The notes: generated by a model not told the origin, from the letters alone. DNA of 64,000 bases from Mucilaginibacter terrenus (GCF_003432065.1 NZ_QWDE01000002.1:558001-622000); one strand, 5' to 3'. Shown: positions 18,801-26,204, numbered from the stretch's first letter. Translations and numbers: made by a program.

Positions 18801-20173
18801 ACCAAAATAATGATCTCTCCAAATGCAGCGCTGTTTCGGATGCGGGATGCGGACAGGAATACTTCCTCATCCATTTCCTGCTGGGTGAAGCGGCCCGTAG
18901 TTTTACGCAATGCCAGGTGGTGCATGGTCGCTTCTACAATAATAACAGCGCCATCTACAATGAGCCCGAAATCAATCGCGCCTAAGGACATCAGGTTGGC
19001 CGAGACACCAAAAAGGTTCATCAATGAAAGCGCGAACAGTAGCGATAACGGGATAGCGGAGGCAACAATTAAGCCGGCCCTCCAGTTACCTAAAAACAGC
19101 ACCAATACGAAGATCACGATCAGTGCGCCCTCGGTCAGGTTACGCTCCACCGTACTGATCGCGCGGTTGATGAGATTAGTACGGTCAAGGAACGGCTCGA
19201 TGATCACATCATTCGGTAAGGACTTTTGTACCAGCTTCATGCGCTCTTTTACTAAGCCGACCACTTCGGCGCTGTTAGCCCCTTTCGTCATTAGTACGAT
19301 GCCGCCGACCACTTCCTTTTCGCCGTTATAGGTCATCGCCCCGTAGCGTGGCGGTGAACCCAGTTGTATTTTGGCGACATTCTTTACCAGTATCGGTACA
19401 CCATTAAGTTGGCGTTTAATGATCGTGTTTTCAATATCAGGGATGCCCGACATCAAACCCACACCCCTGATAAAATAGGCATTGGGTTTTTTGTCTATGT
19501 AAGCCCCACCCGTATTCTGGTTGTTTTTCTCCAAAGCGGTAAATACCTCCGGGATGGTTACATCCATTGCCTTGAGCTTATCCGGGTCGAGGGCGACCTC
19601 GAATTGTTTGGCCACCCCGCCAAAGGCAGTAACTTCCGCAACGCCCGCAATACCGTACAGCTGGCGCACTACGATCCAGTCCTGCATCGTGCGCAGGTCC
19701 ATCGCCGAATATTTCTTTTCGCTTCCTTTTTTGGGGTGTAATATATATTGGTAGATTTCTCCCAGGCCCGTGGTAACGGGTGCCATCTCCGGCCTGCCGG
19801 TACCTTTGGGGATCTGCTCCTGTACCTCGTTCAGCTTCTCGGCGATCAGCTGACGGGCAAAATAAACATCCACGGACTCTTTGAAAACGATAGTTATGAC
19901 ACTCAGCCCGAAACGGGACATAGAGCGCATTTCGGTAATATTGGGCAGATTGGACAGCGAACGTTCTACCGGGTAGGTAATAAACTGCTCCACTTCCTGC
20001 GCGGCAAGCGTTGGTGCTTTGGTGATCACCTGCACCTGGTTATTGGTAATATCGGGTAAAGCATCTACCGGGATCTGAGAAGTGCTCCATATACCCCAGG
20101 CAATTAACGCCAGGGTAAAAAAGCCGATCACCAGTTTATTACGGATGCTGAACCGTATAATGGCATCTAACAT
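15839..20173 (-). CDS. CusA/CzcA-type RND metal pump fused to a TolC-like outer-membrane channel
   Basis: A 1444-residue fusion. Residues 1 to about 1035 form a heavy-metal RND transporter: twelve helices, two large periplasmic loops, and the proton-relay helix DFGLIVDGAVIIVEA typical of the metal (HME) class. At about residues 1045-1062 a basic-hydrophobic segment KKTVLTLLVFGFTLPAFPQ looks like a signal peptide. It leads into about 380 residues with the two-repeat coiled-coil layout of an OEP/TolC protein (SLKIEQ-like first repeat; YRSGEIGFAELSQYL second repeat). Such fusions are known in Bacteroidota. I chose the ATG at 20173 (MLDAIIRFSIRNK), the usual CusA start, not 20212. The adaptor follows 10 bp later. 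Confidence 0.9.
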   Translation of the reverse strand: MLDAIIRFSIRNKLVIGFFTLALIAWGIWSTSQIPVDALPDITNNQVQVITKAPTLAAQEVEQFITYPVERSLSNLPNITEMRSMSRFGLSVITIVFKESVDVYFARQLIAEKLNEVQEQIPKGTGRPEMAPVTTGLGEIYQYILHPKKGSEKKYSAMDLRTMQDWIVVRQLYGIAGVAEVTAFGGVAKQFEVALDPDKLKAMDVTIPEVFTALEKNNQNTGGAYIDKKPNAYFIRGVGLMSGIPDIENTIIKRQLNGVPILVKNVAKIQLGSPPRYGAMTYNGEKEVVGGIVLMTKGANSAEVVGLVKERMKLVQKSLPNDVIIEPFLDRTNLINRAISTVERNLTEGALIVIFVLVLFLGNWRAGLIVASAIPLSLLFALSLMNLFGVSANLMSLGAIDFGLIVDGAVIIVEATMHHLALRKTTGRFTQQEMDEEVFLSASRIRNSAAFGEIIILVVYIPILTLIGIEGKMFRPMAQTVGFAILGALLLSLTYIPMMSALFLSKNAEPKRTFSDRMIGFFQRRYEPILKAAIRFKYQVVAVAVVLMIISVFIFSRMGGEFIPQLEEGDYAIEFVLPQGTSLSQTTETIMQAERMLRKYPQVKMVVGKTGSADVATDPMPPEASDLMVILKDKSAWPDGKGFYELADDMRNTLADIPGVIAEPSQPIQMRFNELMTGVKQDVAVKIFGENLDTLNLLAAKVALAIKPVKGVTQPQVERVSGLPQITVKYDRARMANYGLNIEDVNQVISTAFAGNTTGSIYENERRFDLVVRLDSAHRNAIENVSELFIPTPDGNQVPLSQVATVAYETGPAQISRENARRRIVVSFNITGRDVESVVKEVQAKLNTKVPLPTGYYYTYGGTFENLRQASARLMIAVPAALLLIFILLYFTFKSIKQATLIFTAIPMSAIGGVFALLLRGMPFSISAGVGFIALFGVAVLNGIVLIGTFNQLAKDGVEDVMERIYQGTKDRLRPVLMTATVASLGFLPMAVSTSAGAEVQKPLATVVIGGLLTATLLTLVVLPLLYLIFTKAGGHSSGKVKKTVLTLLVFGFTLPAFPQTSPPATRITLNGAYELAIQNNLQLRSSGLKIEQRKELGKTSFTLPKTGVFVENEDINPQDQKGILKIGLSQSLDWPGLYKARKNLLAEQTRSAEYSRDAQVMEVKKNIAGIYYNLWYYQSKQSLWQRLDSIYGTLAKAAVLRVKTGENAGLDSIAAQAKAKETKVQLRLIQKDIKNQQEALKRLLNTTLALLPDSLPLNKVALAGTEADTVAHPLLKIQQQQVNIAGAELKLAGQSQMPSFEGRFFSQRLYGISPPYSGFSVTVGIPLFGRGQYLHSIKAAQLEKNYQQTMLSDQQLAFSTSYRQEMEQLQKNSDLLDYYTSTGLKQADAIIKAANLSYRSGEIGFAELSQYLTQAIDIQRNYLEVLNEYNQSAIQLNYYTNSK

Positions 20174-20255
20174 AAAATAATTGCTGAAATGAAATAGATA
20201 AGACACATTCACTCCGTTTAAAGGAAGAATGCACAGTTAAATAAATAGGGGAAGA

Positions 20256-20573
20256 TTATACGGATTGTGGGGGCTGCCAGACGGAGAGAGGCTGGTCCTG
20301 TAAAGCGGAGATTTTGCTGTCAGGATATTGACTTTTAACGATTTTGAAAAATACGATGGTCAGGGGCTTTGATGTAAGCGTTCTTGCCGTAGAACAGCAC
20401 GAACAGGTACAAAAAGGCGGGCACACTTCCTGGCCGCTATGCTCTTTTGCCGAATGACTGCTATGAAAGGAAGTGCTGAAAATAAAATTGGAGGCAATAT
20501 CTTCCTTATCCTGACAGGGCATCAGGGAAAGTAGAGTCATATAAATACTGAAGACGATCGCCAGGTACTTCAT
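20256..20573 (-). CDS. DUF6660-type small exported protein
   Basis: A 105-residue protein with an N-terminal signal-like helix (MKYLAIVFSIYMTLLSLMPC). It has a His/Ser-rich middle (FHSSHSAKEHSG) and a cysteine cluster CPPFCTCSCCS near residues 49-59. Short proteins of this type stand directly before CusA genes in this phylum and are listed as DUF6660; their role is unknown, and periplasmic metal binding is inferred. The ATG at 20573 is preferred over 20627 because it starts the signal peptide and sits 5 bp after a good -7 element. It is first in the operon running down to the P1B-4 ATPase and YnfA-type gene. Confidence 0.65.
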   Translation of the reverse strand: MKYLAIVFSIYMTLLSLMPCQDKEDIASNFIFSTSFHSSHSAKEHSGQEVCPPFCTCSCCSTARTLTSKPLTIVFFKIVKSQYPDSKISALQDQPLSVWQPPQSV

Positions 20574-20578
20574 TTTTA

Positions 20579-20609
20579 CAAAGTTAGTGAATAAATCATC
20601 ATTAGCAAT
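20579..20609 (-). promoter_or_regulatory. Promoter of the CusA operon
   Basis: On the minus strand, ATTG (20606-20609) is followed after 19 bp by TAACTTTG (20579-20586), a full match to TAnnTTTG and three of four at the -33 box. The ATG of the DUF6660-type gene begins 5 bp after the -7 element, so transcription would start at or within a base or two of the start codon. Confidence 0.6.
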
Positions 20610-20639
20610 TACCCGTTTAACAGCCATTTTTTTATGTAA

Positions 20640-21056
20640 GATAAGCGATAGGCGCTACCTGCTTTTCTCTTTCATCAATTGGGATCATCCGGGCAGCCCC
20701 CCTCTTGCTCATTTGGATTGGAAAGGGGCCGGGCTGAATCCGCTGTATCTTCTCCCGAAGGATGCCGCTGCCATCCCTGCTGCATTCCCCTTGCCCTCCC
20801 ATCAGGCTCATCCATTTGCTTTGCTGCATTCCTTCGCCAGATTCCGGGCCGCGCTGCAAGAGCCTGCCTGCCGTATGCCCCATCCGCTTTGCCGAATAAG
20901 ACCGTACGCTCCGCTTAACCTGGCTTATTCATCCCGCTCATCCGGCAGGCAGGCACTTGCTTTCCCCTAGGCAATAAGTCTGACACATCTCCAATTCTGT
21001 AGGAGTTCTCTTTATAAACCAGGGAGGTTATACGAGCTGTTTTTGATTTAATTTTT
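20640..21056. other. Structured, GC-rich non-coding stretch
   Basis: About 400 bp between divergent genes. By eye it is clearly richer in G and C than its neighbours from about 20690 to 20960, and none of its short open frames has a credible start, length or family. It contains a nested inverted repeat (20862-20954, listed separately). After about 20960 the sequence returns to normal composition and holds the leader of the downstream gene. It may be an origin of transfer, a structured RNA or a regulatory leader of the mobile element; nothing in the sequence decides between these. Confidence 0.45.
20862..20954. repeat. Nested inverted repeat
   Basis: The outer arms GCCTGCCTGCC (20862-20872) and GGCAGGCAGGC (20944-20954) are perfect complements 71 bp apart. 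Inside them GAATAAG and CTTATTC form a second pair around a loop of about 23 bases. The nesting makes one large stem-loop possible on either strand. Confidence 0.7.
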
Positions 21057-21272
21057 ATGCGAACGGGTAAAAAGATCGCCTACAACAATAACGTTTATAA
21101 AGTGCTGGATAAAAAAGGCAAAACCTTCACTGTAGAAGATATGGAAGGCGGCAAAACAAAGGTCAGCCCCAATGACGGCCTTTTTAAATCCTTAGTTAAC
21201 GCTAAAAATAATCCTGAAGAGCAGCAGCTCATCGTACAGGAAGAGGAAGTTTCACATAGCATAGGAAGATAA
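21057..21272 (+). CDS. Small conserved mobile-element protein, unknown function
   Basis: A 71-residue protein, MRTGKKIAYNNNVYKVLDKKG..., with the alternating pattern of a small beta-barrel (SH3-like) domain and an acidic C-terminus. I do not recognise a named family. It is translated in close series with the DUF4099-type gene, which starts 1 bp after its stop, so the two are co-expressed and probably act together in the element's maintenance or transfer. Confidence 0.55.
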   Translation: MRTGKKIAYNNNVYKVLDKKGKTFTVEDMEGGKTKVSPNDGLFKSLVNAKNNPEEQQLIVQEEEVSHSIGR

Positions 21273-21273
21273 C

Positions 21274-22050
21274 ATGAACCTGATCAGCTTTAAAGAAAAG
21301 GATCTCCCGTTCCGGGAATTGGAGACCATCGGTCTGGCGGCAGGAGGCCAGCTTTTGTTGAACGTCAATGACCTGAAAGCACTGCTTTCAGGTCGCAGGA
21401 CTGGCCTGATGCACCTGGAAAACCTGGAAGCAGAAGGCATACAGATCAAGGCCATGGATGCCAAAGTATCCCTCCGGCAAAACGAACAGGGTAAAACGGA
21501 TCTGTTGATCCATCCTATTTACAGGAAACCGGATACGCCGGATTTCCTGGATGACAACGAAGCCCGGCAACTTGAAAAAGGCGAAGTAGAGAACTTTCTG
21601 AAAACGACCACCGATAATAAGGGCAATAAAAAGGAGATCCTGGTGGAATACGATTCGGAAACCCGCGAGTTTATTGTTTCTGACACAGAAAAGATCATGG
21701 CACCCGATATGGTCAACAATGAATTTCTCACACCGGCCCAAAAAGAAAAATACCGCAAAGGCAAAGAAGTAGAACTGGCCGACAGGACTAAGTTTAATTA
21801 TTCAGGTACGGACCTGAATGGTATCCGGTCTAACAAGCTGGCCCTGATCGCTTCTATTGTCATTGACGGCGGGCTTTCTTATATGGTTTACAAAGGGCTG
21901 AATGCGCTCTTTGGTGAGAAACGGGACGAAAAGGAAGCCGGTACTTTAAGCCCCGGTTATTACAGCGCTATGGCTGATGTAGAGGACCAGCGGCCCGTGG
22001 CAACGAATGAGCACATCCGTTTTGACAGTAAAAGCCGTGTGTCACGGTAA
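21274..22050 (+). CDS. DUF4099/DUF3945-type mobile-element protein
   Basis: A 258-residue protein. The N-terminal part (LPFRELETIGLAAGGQLLLN...DLKALLSGRRTGLM) matches the DUF4099 pattern, and FLTPAQKEKYRKGKEVELADRTKF matches the short DUF3945 repeat. Both are typical of conjugative and integrative elements in Bacteroidota, in proteins of unknown function, often near relaxase and topoisomerase genes. A hydrophobic helix lies near residue 200. The stop overlaps the next start by one base (TAATG). Confidence 0.75.
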   Translation: MNLISFKEKDLPFRELETIGLAAGGQLLLNVNDLKALLSGRRTGLMHLENLEAEGIQIKAMDAKVSLRQNEQGKTDLLIHPIYRKPDTPDFLDDNEARQLEKGEVENFLKTTTDNKGNKKEILVEYDSETREFIVSDTEKIMAPDMVNNEFLTPAQKEKYRKGKEVELADRTKFNYSGTDLNGIRSNKLALIASIVIDGGLSYMVYKGLNALFGEKRDEKEAGTLSPGYYSAMADVEDQRPVATNEHIRFDSKSRVSR

Positions 22051-22643
22051 TGAATCCGATTTTAACAGAGCTTGGAGTTCCCGGAGAACTCCAGGCTTTT
22101 TTTCAGGTAACCGACCTAGTGTTCAGTTATGGGCTGGATAGCGAATACTTCGATAAAGACTTCCACCGGGTTCCTGCTACCTCAAATTTATGGATGGCCG
22201 GTAATGACCTCACCAGGGAGGTGGTCATTACCTATAGCGCGATGGAGGCCATCGCGTATTTAACCCTTAACAAACACCGCTATTCCCGGATTGATACCCT
22301 GGCGTTTGTTGCCGTCGGCAACCTGCCCCATGACGGTCAGTTACAATGGATGCGGTCCGCCTGGCTGAAAAAAAAATATACACTCGTATTCGGCAATGAC
22401 CTGTTAGGAAGGTTAGCCGATATTAAAGTAGCTGCCGGACTGGCTGATCGCCGGGTCCGGCTGTACTGGAACAGCCCCAATATTCGTATAGAAACCGAAA
22501 ACTGCCATCATGAATTTGCGACGGATAACCTCTCACTGAATATTTTTGAGAAAGCATTTGGCATCCGCTCCGGTATCCGCACCTATAAACCAATCCGGTT
22601 CGACACCTTTTTAGATCAATTGAAACACAATGGAAAACAATGA
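22050..22643 (+). CDS. Unrecognised mobile-element protein, possible Toprim-like fold
   Basis: A 197-residue protein. The order REVVITYSAMEAIAYL, TLAFVAVGN, YTLVFGNDLLGRLADIKVAAGL resembles the Toprim layout (glutamate in the first strand, DxD after a later strand). But the usual Glu is Ser and the DxD reads GND, so a catalytic Toprim centre is not complete. The match is an inference from pattern. It is coupled to the upstream DUF4099-type gene by TAATG, and its first codons lie over a terminator-like hairpin. Confidence 0.45.
   Translation: MNPILTELGVPGELQAFFQVTDLVFSYGLDSEYFDKDFHRVPATSNLWMAGNDLTREVVITYSAMEAIAYLTLNKHRYSRIDTLAFVAVGNLPHDGQLQWMRSAWLKKKYTLVFGNDLLGRLADIKVAAGLADRRVRLYWNSPNIRIETENCHHEFATDNLSLNIFEKAFGIRSGIRTYKPIRFDTFLDQLKHNGKQ
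22070..22103 (+). terminator. Terminator-like hairpin inside the start of the 197-residue gene
   Basis: GCTTGGAGTTC and GAACTCCAGGC pair over eleven positions (one G-T) around CCGGA, followed by seven T. It starts 20 bp after the stop of the DUF4099-type gene and lies within codons 7-18 of the next gene. A ribosome on that gene would melt it, so it could act as a translation-coupled attenuator. Confidence 0.6.
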
Positions 22644-23085
22644 AATATTATTAAAACCGGCAATGAGCTTTGCCGTTCTAAAAATCCTGCCGCTCATCTT
22701 TTTGGCCCTCCTTTTTTTACTGCTCGCCTGGTACCTGTCGCCTTTTTTTGTGTTTTTCAGTATCGGGACATTGGCTGCGGGATGGTATCGCTTGCTATAT
22801 ATCCGAAAAAGCATTTACCTCGTTACCCCGGAAGTCGTCAGGATCAGCCGGGGGATATTCTTTAAACGGACGGATATGCTGGAAATATACCGCGTTAAAG
22901 ATTATGTTATAACGCAATCTTTTATCCTTCAGCTCTTGGGCTTGATGAACCTGACCTTAAAAAGTACTGATGCCGAAAATCCGGTGATCTGGATGGTTGG
23001 CATACCGGAATCTGACGTTATCGACACGATTCGGGACTATGTTCAGGAAGCACGAAAACACAACAGGATTTATGAAATTAATTGA
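22630..23085 (+). CDS. Membrane protein with bacterial PH (bPH2-type) domain
   Basis: A 151-residue protein. Two hydrophobic helices (about residues 13-55) are followed by a segment YLVTPEVVRISRGIFFKRTDMLEIYRVKDYVI...LLGLMNLTLKS, matching the bPH_2 (YdbS/YdbT) pattern of a membrane-anchored pleckstrin-like domain. It overlaps the previous gene by 14 bp. The role in the element is unknown; membrane-surface assembly is a guess. Confidence 0.7.
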   Translation: MENNEILLKPAMSFAVLKILPLIFLALLFLLLAWYLSPFFVFFSIGTLAAGWYRLLYIRKSIYLVTPEVVRISRGIFFKRTDMLEIYRVKDYVITQSFILQLLGLMNLTLKSTDAENPVIWMVGIPESDVIDTIRDYVQEARKHNRIYEIN

Positions 23086-23093
23086 ATAAAAAC

Positions 23094-23124
23094 TTTGATT
23101 TTACTAATCTAATTAGTATATTTA
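23094..23124 (+). promoter_or_regulatory. Promoter of the 76-residue membrane-protein gene
   Basis: TTTG (23094-23097) is followed after 19 bp by TATATTTA (23117-23124), one base off the TAnnTTTG -7 consensus. The ATG follows 13 bp later. The sequence around is AT-rich, as usual for a promoter in this phylum. Confidence 0.5.
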
Positions 23125-23137
23125 GGTATCAAACATC

Positions 23138-23368
23138 ATGAAGACAATATTCTATTTTATCGCTTCCTGCTTCATCTCCACTTTCGCTTTTTGGGGCGCA
23201 TTGGTAGCAAGAAACCCTTTCCCGCTTTATGGCGTAGGCTTCGGCATATGGGCGCTCTTCATATGGGGTTATAACCAGCGGTCAAAAAGAGAAGCGGATA
23301 AACGTTTCCACGAGCGAATGTTCCAGGACTATATGCGGTCTAAAAATCGTAATGCAAATCGCTGGTAA
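23138..23368 (+). CDS. Small two-helix membrane protein, unknown function
   Basis: A 76-residue protein with two hydrophobic helices (about residues 3-22 and 29-45) and a strongly basic, charged tail (QRSKREADKRFHERM). I do not recognise a family. It has its own promoter and is closed by a strong terminator 87 bp after its stop, so it is a single-gene unit within the element. Confidence 0.55.
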   Translation: MKTIFYFIASCFISTFAFWGALVARNPFPLYGVGFGIWALFIWGYNQRSKREADKRFHERMFQDYMRSKNRNANRW

Positions 23369-23454
23369 ATGTTATTGATATAATCGTTTTTTAGTATGTT
23401 GCGCGCTACTAAAATCGTGGGCAACCCGCTCACAATTGTGATAAGGTTTAGGTT

Positions 23455-23490
23455 AAAATCCCCAGGCGGCGAGCGCTCTGGGGATTTTGT
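23455..23490 (+). terminator. Rho-independent terminator
   Basis: AAAATCCCCAG (23455-23465) pairs perfectly with CTGGGGATTTT (23478-23488) around a 12-base loop. The T-run is part of the stem. It closes the transcript of the 76-residue gene on the plus strand. Confidence 0.75.
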
Positions 23491-23618
23491 TATTATATCA
23501 CATTTTAGTGATTTTTCTGATTGATTAAGTAACGATTCGGGGCATCGGCAATGCAAAAATACTACCGTTTAAAGCGGCTTTAATTTCTAATAAATCAAGT
23601 CTTTTTTACGTAAACATT

Positions 23619-24569
23619 GTGAAAAAAAAGAATAGAGAAAACAGGTTTCAGAAAAAGTTAAGCCATAAGGAATCCAATGGAGAGGCATCTGAATATGCGC
23701 AGGAATTTCTAAAAACGCCGGAAGACGGGCCGCTGGTTACTGATGATGCCTATGCAGAACTGGACGCATTAGAGTATTTTAATAAAAGAAGGCTTCAAAA
23801 ATTCCGGCAACGCCTGCTCTCCTCAATGAGCTATTATCCTGATGATCTCAGGAAGATTGAAGCCGGCTTAAGTTCGTACGCCCATAGTGCCGTAATACAC
23901 ACAAGAGAACTTGCAGTACTGGTAAGGTCGCTATCGATGACTTTTGAAAATATCTTGCTGGAAAATTATGAAAGCTCGGACGATGCTATAAGGCAGGTGA
24001 TAAAAGCGAGCTACTTTGATACTACTGACTGGACCAGTGAATTTGATTTAAAGCCGGAAGATCTGATCACGCCGGATGGATTAAGGCATTACCGTTCCAA
24101 CGCCAATAAAATAACTATCTCTGCAATGAATCATTGGTTAAGTTATATGGTGAAAAAGGAAGGCGAAAATTCGCTTGCGCAGCATTACGATGAACTTTTC
24201 ATACAGAAAGGCGTAAACCATGCCCGGTATTACCAGGAAGTTCAACTTAAAGCGGATATGTTAAGCGCCTATACCGGTTTGCATCACTTTCCTTTTTTTG
24301 AAAGTGATATATTATCGTCCTACTCAATATCTTTCGACGTGGCCGGCAAATTTATGGCAGGTACCATTAACAGCAAAGGGCAGCGCAGGTTGATGATTGA
24401 TGGGCATCCCGAAATGATCGAAGGCAGGATTTTATCATCCTGGATGGTATCACCAAGTTTTATCGACGGGCAGTTTGAGATCCTTTGTTTACCAAATCAG
24501 TTTACACTATATGTTAATTGGAAGAACTATGATGAAATTGCAGCAGGATTTGGATTGTCCAGAACCTGA
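23619..24569 (+). CDS. Unrecognised 316-residue island protein
   Basis: I do not recognise a family. The protein starts with a GTG and a very basic stretch (KKKNRENRFQKKLS), is then helical and mixed in charge (about residues 45-170), and ends with a beta-rich part including SFDVAGKFMAGTINSKG and FEILCLPNQFTLYVNW. No signal peptide or membrane helix is seen. It stands alone between two terminators, with a 250-bp leader. The lack of any family and the place just inside the island's end mark it as variable cargo; defence or regulation is possible but not shown. Confidence 0.5.
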   Translation: MKKKNRENRFQKKLSHKESNGEASEYAQEFLKTPEDGPLVTDDAYAELDALEYFNKRRLQKFRQRLLSSMSYYPDDLRKIEAGLSSYAHSAVIHTRELAVLVRSLSMTFENILLENYESSDDAIRQVIKASYFDTTDWTSEFDLKPEDLITPDGLRHYRSNANKITISAMNHWLSYMVKKEGENSLAQHYDELFIQKGVNHARYYQEVQLKADMLSAYTGLHHFPFFESDILSSYSISFDVAGKFMAGTINSKGQRRLMIDGHPEMIEGRILSSWMVSPSFIDGQFEILCLPNQFTLYVNWKNYDEIAAGFGLSRT

Positions 24570-24704
24570 TCAGGCTCCGGCCGCCAGGTAATACCGACGT
24601 ATTTGGTTACTAAGCAGGATATGATTAAATTTGTTGTTATCCAATCGTTCAGCGTTTATACGCTATCCATCGCAAAATCGGTCACTTAAAAACCATTCAA
24701 AAAG

Positions 24705-24887
24705 ATGGCAAAGCAAATTTTAGTTACAGGCAACCCCTTTATGGTCACTGCCTTTTACGGCTCTTTAGCAGAACACTTTATAGCCGGTGAAACGATCATC
24801 ATCAGATCAGTTAACGGCTGGTGGTGTAAACGAAGTATCAGGCAGGTATTTGCCCGTGAATACGGTCAGTGCCTTGTTGATCTGTAG
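24705..24887 (+). CDS. Small unrecognised ORF, 60 residues
   Basis: MAKQILVTGNPFMVTAFYG... encodes 60 residues with a Trp/Arg-rich middle (VNGWWCKRSIRQVFAREYG). I do not recognise it. It is supported as a gene by its place between two larger plus-strand genes and by a clear terminator 19 bp after its stop. Chance occurrence of an open frame this short cannot be excluded. Confidence 0.4.
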   Translation: MAKQILVTGNPFMVTAFYGSLAEHFIAGETIIIRSVNGWWCKRSIRQVFAREYGQCLVDL

Positions 24888-24905
24888 GTAAGTTCAGGTA
24901 ATTGC

Positions 24906-24936
24906 GTTAAAGGCTCGGGAACGGGCCTTTAACTTT
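24906..24936 (+). terminator. Rho-independent terminator
   Basis: GTTAAAGGC (24906-24914) pairs perfectly with GCCTTTAAC (24925-24933) around a ten-base loop, followed by TTTAT. It closes the transcript of the short gene ending at 24887, just before the 377-residue gene. Confidence 0.7.
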
Positions 24937-24957
24937 ATCCCATATTGCGATATAATA

Positions 24958-26091
24958 ATGATTAAAGTAGATTTTGAATTTGAAGCTGAAACAAATACGA
25001 ACTATCCGATAATTTACTCTAAAGAAGCGTACAGTAAAGCTTATGAGGAAGCTGTAAAGTTCAAGACAAGCTTTTATGACGCGGCTTATTCCGACGCTGC
25101 AAAGGCACATCTGAGTTGGTACGTTGCATACATTGACGGGATCTTAAAAGGTAAGATATATAAAGATGAGCAGCTTGTGCCTCAGCTTTTTATCGTGGGA
25201 GCCATTCGTAAAGAACAAATCAGGGAATTTTTAAATTGTCATCTTTTTGCCGCTAAAGATTATTGCAATCACCTGATCGAAAACATAAAGCCTGCAACAG
25301 TTCGAAGATATGATCATACCCTCCGCAGCCTTGATGTGGACCTTGAACAGCTTCTTGTTCACTATGAAGTGCAGATCCGCAAATCCGTTGACCGAGTTGC
25401 GCCGACGAGCTGGCGTAAACCGGTGCTGAGTCCGAACGATATATTTTCAGCAGCTAAGGAATTATTTTATATTGAAGACCGTGATACAATCGAAGATCTT
25501 TACCTGAGAGACCTGAAACCGATGGTGATGTTCCAAATCAGGCAGATGGTAGAAATATTCGGAAGACAGATCATTGGTTATACCGATATAGTGGATAAAA
25601 AAGATATACCGGTAAAGAAATTCACCCAGGTAGCCTGGGAATTTATTGCAGAAGAATGCAAAAAAAAATCATCATCCCGGATCGTATTGCCATTTCCCGT
25701 GATCTTTATGAAAACATTGAACAGCTGGTCGAATAACTTTGTTCATACAAGTTATATCCATAGTGCTTACATTCAATATTATGCATTGCACATTCTTACA
25801 CTGCTTTTAAAGGGTTCGGGCAGTTCATTCCGTATTTACAATGGAAACATGCAGCGAAAGGGACATGCTGATATAATGATAAGCAATTATGAAGAGTTGA
25901 AAAAAGATTTTGAAATTTATATTAATAGAAGGCAGCCTGGCTTAAAAGTTAATTGGCTTCCAATTACACAAATACAAGCTTACATTATTTCCTTGGGCTC
26001 AACAGTGCCGCAGTCATTATCATTCTGGGATAAAATCAGATTGTTTTTCCGGCGTGTTTTCGGGAATATTCTCGGGTTGTTCAACCGCTGA
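24958..26091 (+). CDS. Unrecognised 377-residue island protein
   Basis: I do not recognise a family. The protein is mostly helical and soluble, with no signal peptide. It ends with FWDKIRLFFRRVFGNILGLFNR, which would form an amphipathic basic helix able to sit on a membrane surface. The middle has many aromatic residues (YIHSAYIQYYALHIL). It follows a terminator closely (22 bp), so its promoter probably overlaps it. Together with the 316-residue gene it forms the unrecognised cargo nearest the recombinase. Confidence 0.5.
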   Translation: MIKVDFEFEAETNTNYPIIYSKEAYSKAYEEAVKFKTSFYDAAYSDAAKAHLSWYVAYIDGILKGKIYKDEQLVPQLFIVGAIRKEQIREFLNCHLFAAKDYCNHLIENIKPATVRRYDHTLRSLDVDLEQLLVHYEVQIRKSVDRVAPTSWRKPVLSPNDIFSAAKELFYIEDRDTIEDLYLRDLKPMVMFQIRQMVEIFGRQIIGYTDIVDKKDIPVKKFTQVAWEFIAEECKKKSSSRIVLPFPVIFMKTLNSWSNNFVHTSYIHSAYIQYYALHILTLLLKGSGSSFRIYNGNMQRKGHADIMISNYEELKKDFEIYINRRQPGLKVNWLPITQIQAYIISLGSTVPQSLSFWDKIRLFFRRVFGNILGLFNR

Positions 26092-26118
26092 TTAATAGGC
26101 GAACCCCGAGGGTTAATT

Positions 26119-26204
26119 ATCTTTCTCGTTGAATTGATTTTACTGGTTTGAAACCGCTGATAAACAATACTCTTATCTTAATTTCCCGCAGGGTTGAGAA
26201 AGAT
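26119..26204. repeat. Inverted repeat upstream of the recombinase module
   Basis: ATCTTTCTC (26119-26127) and GAGAAAGAT (26196-26204) are perfect complements about 68 bp apart. A small hairpin AACCC-CGA-GGGTT (26102-26114) lies just before the first arm. It lies between the last cargo gene and the small gene before the recombinase and may be a regulatory or recombination-related site. Confidence 0.45.

Noticed and set aside
18720..19331. Open frame of 203 codons on the plus strand
   Set aside because: It lies antisense to the CusA part of the fusion, where the minus frame is fully conserved; a shadow of biased codon use.
20587..20970. Plus-strand frame of 127 codons in the GC-rich block
   Set aside because: It crosses the CusA-operon promoter, has no credible start or family, and the block has overlapping short frames on both strands, as expected for GC-rich non-coding DNA.
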